64,000 bases of DNA from Mariniphaga sp964559175. GTDB taxonomy: Bacteria; Bacteroidota; Bacteroidia; Bacteroidales; Prolixibacteraceae. Positions 60,844-64,000 of the stretch are shown here, one piece after another; within the stretch, counting starts at the first letter, position 1, and every line of letters begins with the position of its first letter. The DNA lies in the NCBI GenBank assembly GCA_964559175.1, contig CAZLGT010000018.1:1-64000 (forward strand), read 5' to 3'. The translations under genes were made by a program, and so were the position numbers. The notes beneath the pieces are model-generated. The model was not told the DNA's origin, did no database searches, and worked only from the letters and a program-made list of their open reading frames with translations.

Positions 60844-61562
60844 CGGGGCCGATTATCACCGTTGAAAACCTCGTGAAAAAGTTCGGTTCGTTTACAGCAA
60901 ACGACAACCTGACTTTTGACGTTTATCGGGGCGAAATCTTTGGATTCCTGGGGGCAAACGGCGCCGGAAAAACAACGGCACTGCGCATTTTGTGTGGCCT
61001 CTCCACTCCCACTTCAGGTGAAGTAAAAGTAGCCGGTTTTGATATTTACCGCGAAACGGAAAAAATTAAAAAGAACATCGGGTACATGAGCCAGAAATTT
61101 TCATTGTACGAAGATTTGACTGTGGCCGAAAACATTCAGCTTTACGCCGGGATTTACGGGATTTCGCCCAAAAAACGCAAAGCTAAAATGACCGAACTGC
61201 TAAAAAAACTGGAGCTTGAGGGTGCCAAAAATAAGTTGATTGCCGGACTTCCCCTGGGATGGAAACAGAAATTGGCCTTTTCGGTGGCTGTTTTTCATGA
61301 ACCTAAAATTGTGTTCCTCGACGAGCCCACCGGAGGTGTTGACCCCATTACCCGCCGCCGGTTCTGGGACATGATTTACGAAGCCGCCAGCAACGGAATA
61401 ACGGTGTTTGTTACCACACACTACATGGATGAAGCTGAATACTGCGACCGCGTTTCAATTATGGATGCCGGAAAAATTGAAGCGCTGGACACACCGGCAA
61501 AACTGAAAGAACAGTATAATGCGAAAAATATGGACGAGGTATTTATACAAATTGCAAGATGA
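60783..61562 (+). CDS. ABC transporter ATP-binding protein (second)
   Basis: A 259-aa nucleotide-binding subunit: Walker A FLGANGAGKTTALRIL, degenerate signature LPLGWKQKLAFSVA, Walker B IVFLDEPTGGVDPITR. The LPLGWKQ form is usual for the second ATPase of YbhF-like pairs. Its first 22 residues (KVKHNNLSPTGENPGRETG region) come from a repeat and lie outside the family domain; an internal start is possible. Starts 3 bp after the first ATPase. Confidence 0.92.
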   Translation: MNTKVKHNNLSPTGENPGRETGPIITVENLVKKFGSFTANDNLTFDVYRGEIFGFLGANGAGKTTALRILCGLSTPTSGEVKVAGFDIYRETEKIKKNIGYMSQKFSLYEDLTVAENIQLYAGIYGISPKKRKAKMTELLKKLELEGAKNKLIAGLPLGWKQKLAFSVAVFHEPKIVFLDEPTGGVDPITRRRFWDMIYEAASNGITVFVTTHYMDEAEYCDRVSIMDAGKIEALDTPAKLKEQYNAKNMDEVFIQIAR

Positions 61563-62665
61563 AACAGTTAAAATCATTCATAAAAAAAGAATTCTTCCAC
61601 ATTTTCCGCGATCCGCGAACGATGTTGATTCTTTTTGGCATTCCCATTGCTCAACTGCTGATTTTCGGCACAGTAATAAAAAGTGAAATCAGGGATGTTC
61701 ACATTGCCATTTACGACCAGTCGAAGGATGAAACCACCATGCAGATTACCAACAAACTGCTGTCGTCGGGTTATTTTCTGCTCGATGAAAACCTTGGCAG
61801 TACAGAAGGAATTGAGGACATTTTCAAAAAAGGAAAAGTGAAGGAAGTGGTGGTTTTTGAAAGCAATTTCGGTGAAAAACTTATGCGCGAAGGTTCAGCT
61901 AATGTGCAGCTCATCGCCGATGCTTCCGACCCCAACATGGCACGATTGGTGACATCTTACACCACCGGCATTATCAACGATTACATCCGTAAACTGCATC
62001 CCAACCTGGAAATGCCGATGCAAATTCAGCCCGAAGTTCGCATGTCTTTCAACGAAGAGATGAAAAGCGCTTATATGTTTGTTCCGGGTACCATGGCGCT
62101 CATATTAATGCTCATCTCGGCCATGATGACTTCTATTTCCATTACCCGCGAAAAAGAGATGGGAACCATGGAAATCCTGTTGGTTTCACCGCTGAAACCG
62201 GGACAGATTATTGTGGGGAAAGTCCTGCCTTACCTGATTCTTTCCATCATCAACGCTTTTGTGATTGTGCTGATTGGCCGCTTTGTTTTTGGCGTACCGG
62301 TTACCGGAAGTTTCATCCTTCTGATGCTGGAGACCATCCTGTTTATTTTGATGGCGCTTTGTTTGGGAATTCTCATTTCCACCGTGGCTAAAAACCAGAT
62401 GGTGGCCATGTTCTTTTCCATGATTGCACTGATGCTGCCCACTATTATTTTGTCGGGATTTATTTTCCCCATCGAAAATATGCCCGAAATACTGCAATGG
62501 CTAAGCCACATTATGCCAGCGCGCTGGTTTATCTCCATCATTCGGGGCATTATGCTGAAAGGAACAGGATTACTTTTCGTGTGGAAAGAAACACTCATTC
62601 TGATTGGGATGACACTGTTTTTTGTGGTGGCGAGTGTGAAGAAATTTAAGATTAGGTTGGAATGA
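61559..62665 (+). CDS. ABC-2 type permease (first)
   Basis: A 368-aa permease of the YbhS/YhhJ type: one N-terminal helix (RTMLILFGIPIAQLLIFGTV), a large periplasmic domain, five C-terminal helices (FVPGTMALILMLISAMMTSI; REKEMGTMEILLVSPLKPGQ; LPTIILSGFIFPIENMPEIL). Starts by a 4-bp overlap with the second ATPase. Confidence 0.93.
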   Translation: MKQLKSFIKKEFFHIFRDPRTMLILFGIPIAQLLIFGTVIKSEIRDVHIAIYDQSKDETTMQITNKLLSSGYFLLDENLGSTEGIEDIFKKGKVKEVVVFESNFGEKLMREGSANVQLIADASDPNMARLVTSYTTGIINDYIRKLHPNLEMPMQIQPEVRMSFNEEMKSAYMFVPGTMALILMLISAMMTSISITREKEMGTMEILLVSPLKPGQIIVGKVLPYLILSIINAFVIVLIGRFVFGVPVTGSFILLMLETILFILMALCLGILISTVAKNQMVAMFFSMIALMLPTIILSGFIFPIENMPEILQWLSHIMPARWFISIIRGIMLKGTGLLFVWKETLILIGMTLFFVVASVKKFKIRLE

Positions 62666-63780
62666 AAACCATTCTCTACATATTACAAAAAGAATTCCGG
62701 CAAATATTCCGGAACCGCACAATGCTGCCCATGATTTTTGGCGTTCCATTACTGCAAATGCTTATTCTGGTTTTTGCGGCCACATTCGAAATGAAACAGA
62801 TTGACATGGTGGTGGTTGACAAAGATCTGTCCGCTGCATCAAGGGAACTGGTTTCCAAATTCGACGGCGTTCCGTTTTACCAGATTGGCGAAGCAGTTCA
62901 GGATGAAACCATTGGAGAAGAAATGCTGCTGAATGATAAAGCAGATGTTGTTCTGGTTATTCCGGTAAATTTTGAGCGAAATCTGGTACGAAACGACAAG
63001 GCTCAGCTACAGCTTCTGGTAAATGCCATCGATGGAAATTCTGCTCAACTCATCTTTGCATATTCTTCGCGAATTATTTCCTCGTTCAACCAAAACCTGG
63101 TGGCCGAATGGAAAGGAATCCCGGAATTTACGCCACCGGCACTGGTAAAAATTGCCGAAAGTTACTGGTACAACAGCGAACTCGATTACAAATGGTACAT
63201 GGCGCCGGGCATTCTGGCCATTCTGGTTACCATCATCGGAATGTTTATGTCGGGAATGAACCTGGTGCGCGAAAAGGAAATCGGTACCATTGAACAACTC
63301 AACGTAACGCCGGTAAAAAAATACCAATTCATTATCGGCAAGCTGGTGCCATTCTGGGTTATTGCACTTTTCGACCTCGCCTTCGGACTGTTTATCGCCT
63401 GGCTGGTTTTCGATTTGCCCATTGTGGGGAGTCTCTGGCTTTTGTTCGGTATGGCCGGTGTTTACCTCATCAGTGTGCTTGGTCTGGGTTTGTTTATTTC
63501 AACCATAACCGAAACCCAACAGCAGGTTATGTTCGTGAGTTTCTTTTTTATGATGATTTTTATTTTGATGGGCGGAATTTTCACGCCGGTGGAAAGTATG
63601 CCACACTGGGCACAGATGGTTGATCGCCTGAACCCGATTTTCTATTTCATGAAAATTATGCGGATGCTTATTCTGAAAGGCTCCGGGTTTTTCGATTTTA
63701 TCGAAGAATTTGTTTCCCTTTCCGTGCTAGGTCTTTTTTTTCTGAGCCTGGCCATCTGGCGTTACCGAAAAACGGCGTAA
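62662..63780 (+). CDS. ABC-2 type permease (second)
   Basis: A 372-aa paralogue of the preceding permease with the same layout: RTMLPMIFGVPLLQMLILVF, periplasmic domain, GMNLVREKEIGTIEQLNVTP and ILMGGIFTPVESMPHWAQMV. The two permeases, two ATPases, adaptor and TolC form a complete tripartite exporter, probably for lipophilic drugs or lipids. 4-bp overlap with the first permease. Confidence 0.93.
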   Translation: MKTILYILQKEFRQIFRNRTMLPMIFGVPLLQMLILVFAATFEMKQIDMVVVDKDLSAASRELVSKFDGVPFYQIGEAVQDETIGEEMLLNDKADVVLVIPVNFERNLVRNDKAQLQLLVNAIDGNSAQLIFAYSSRIISSFNQNLVAEWKGIPEFTPPALVKIAESYWYNSELDYKWYMAPGILAILVTIIGMFMSGMNLVREKEIGTIEQLNVTPVKKYQFIIGKLVPFWVIALFDLAFGLFIAWLVFDLPIVGSLWLLFGMAGVYLISVLGLGLFISTITETQQQVMFVSFFFMMIFILMGGIFTPVESMPHWAQMVDRLNPIFYFMKIMRMLILKGSGFFDFIEEFVSLSVLGLFFLSLAIWRYRKTA

Positions 63781-63849
63781 AAATTACCTTTTGCATTAAA
63801 TCAGCCTAAAGGAATTCATAAATTAAATAAAGTTGTTCCAAGAAAATTT

Positions 63850-63857
63850 TACCTTTG
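63850..63857 (+). promoter_or_regulatory. -7 box of the last gene
   Basis: TACCTTTG matches TAnnTTTG, 46 bp before the ATG at 63904; a TTG motif lies 14 bp upstream of it. Confidence 0.5.
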
Positions 63858-63903
63858 CTGTTGCTCATGAGCAAACATTTAAATAACAACCGTTAAAAAC
63901 AAC

Positions 63904-64000
63904 ATGATGTATCAAAAATATTTTAAAAACTTTCAGAAAGCATTTCTGGTATTTGTTGCCATTGTACTAAGTGCTTTTTCCGCAAATGCGCAGGAACCTC
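63904..64000 (+). CDS. Start of a secreted protein (3' end outside window)
   Basis: The open frame begins MMYQKYFKNFQKAF and continues LVFVAIVLSAFSANAQ, a clean signal peptide with ANAQ cleavage site, then runs off the window edge. Only 32 residues are visible, so no function can be given. Confidence 0.75.
   Translation, partial: MMYQKYFKNFQKAFLVFVAIVLSAFSANAQEP

Noticed and set aside
1..64000. CRISPR arrays, tRNA genes, insertion sequences
   Set aside because: No regularly spaced repeats, cloverleaf with CCA-type end or transposase motifs were seen on either strand.

Overview
The window comes from a member of the Bacteroidota, probably Bacteroidales/Marinilabiliales-like. The evidence is the recurrent TAnnTTTG -7 promoter element, a type IX secretion sorting domain, two FISUMP-domain surface proteins, DUF4954 and DUF2027-Smr proteins, a 4-O-mannosyl-glucose phosphorylase pathway and the near absence of Shine-Dalgarno sequences. 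The genus cannot be fixed from sequence alone. There are no rRNA, tRNA, transposase or CRISPR features that I can see.

Region 1 (1-8470) is a ribosomally synthesised peptide (RiPP) cluster. A 63-aa double-glycine precursor with a Cys-rich core is surrounded by a LanC-like protein, a TIGR04157-like glycosyltransferase, a six-bladed beta-propeller lipoprotein and a C39-like/VKOR/thioredoxin membrane protein cut by the window edge. Next to them are an E1/ThiF-like enzyme, a GNAT/acyl-amino-acid-synthase-like protein and a divergent PAS-LuxR regulator. A shared sequence element lies upstream of the LanC-like gene and in the regulator/GNAT divergent promoter. The LanC-like protein lacks recognisable zinc ligands and carries two in-frame repeat-derived insertions, so it may be structural rather than catalytic.

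Region 2 (8.5-24.7 kb) holds glmS, a DUF4954 protein, a PAS-LuxR regulator, a DUF2183 phosphatase-like protein and a minus-strand run of secreted proteins (FISUMP, LecA-like, T9SS cargo, unknowns) preceded by a TPR-LuxR sensor. Region 3 (24.7-40.3 kb) is mostly core: rex, lipocalin, a beta-mannan disaccharide operon (mannosylglucose phosphorylase, oxidoreductase, AGE epimerase), DUF2027-Smr, a QueA-like protein, a hybrid histidine kinase, pepD, mutS2 and an M20 deacetylase.

Region 4 (40.3-56.7 kb) carries three arsR-led metalloid units: arsR/arsE-like/arsF/arsG, arsR/ArsP-like permease/split-Soret cytochrome-like, and arsR/arsC/arsM/acr3. In each of these units one promoter has its -7 box framed exactly by 5-bp inverted arms. 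Between them lie mgtE, with a long leader holding two small ORFs and a strong Shine-Dalgarno in a hairpin, and a HelD-like helicase, a pseudouridine synthase and small proteins. Region 5 (56.8-63.8 kb) is a TetR-controlled efflux operon (TolC, HlyD lipoprotein, two ABC ATPases, two ABC-2 permeases), followed by the start of a secreted protein.
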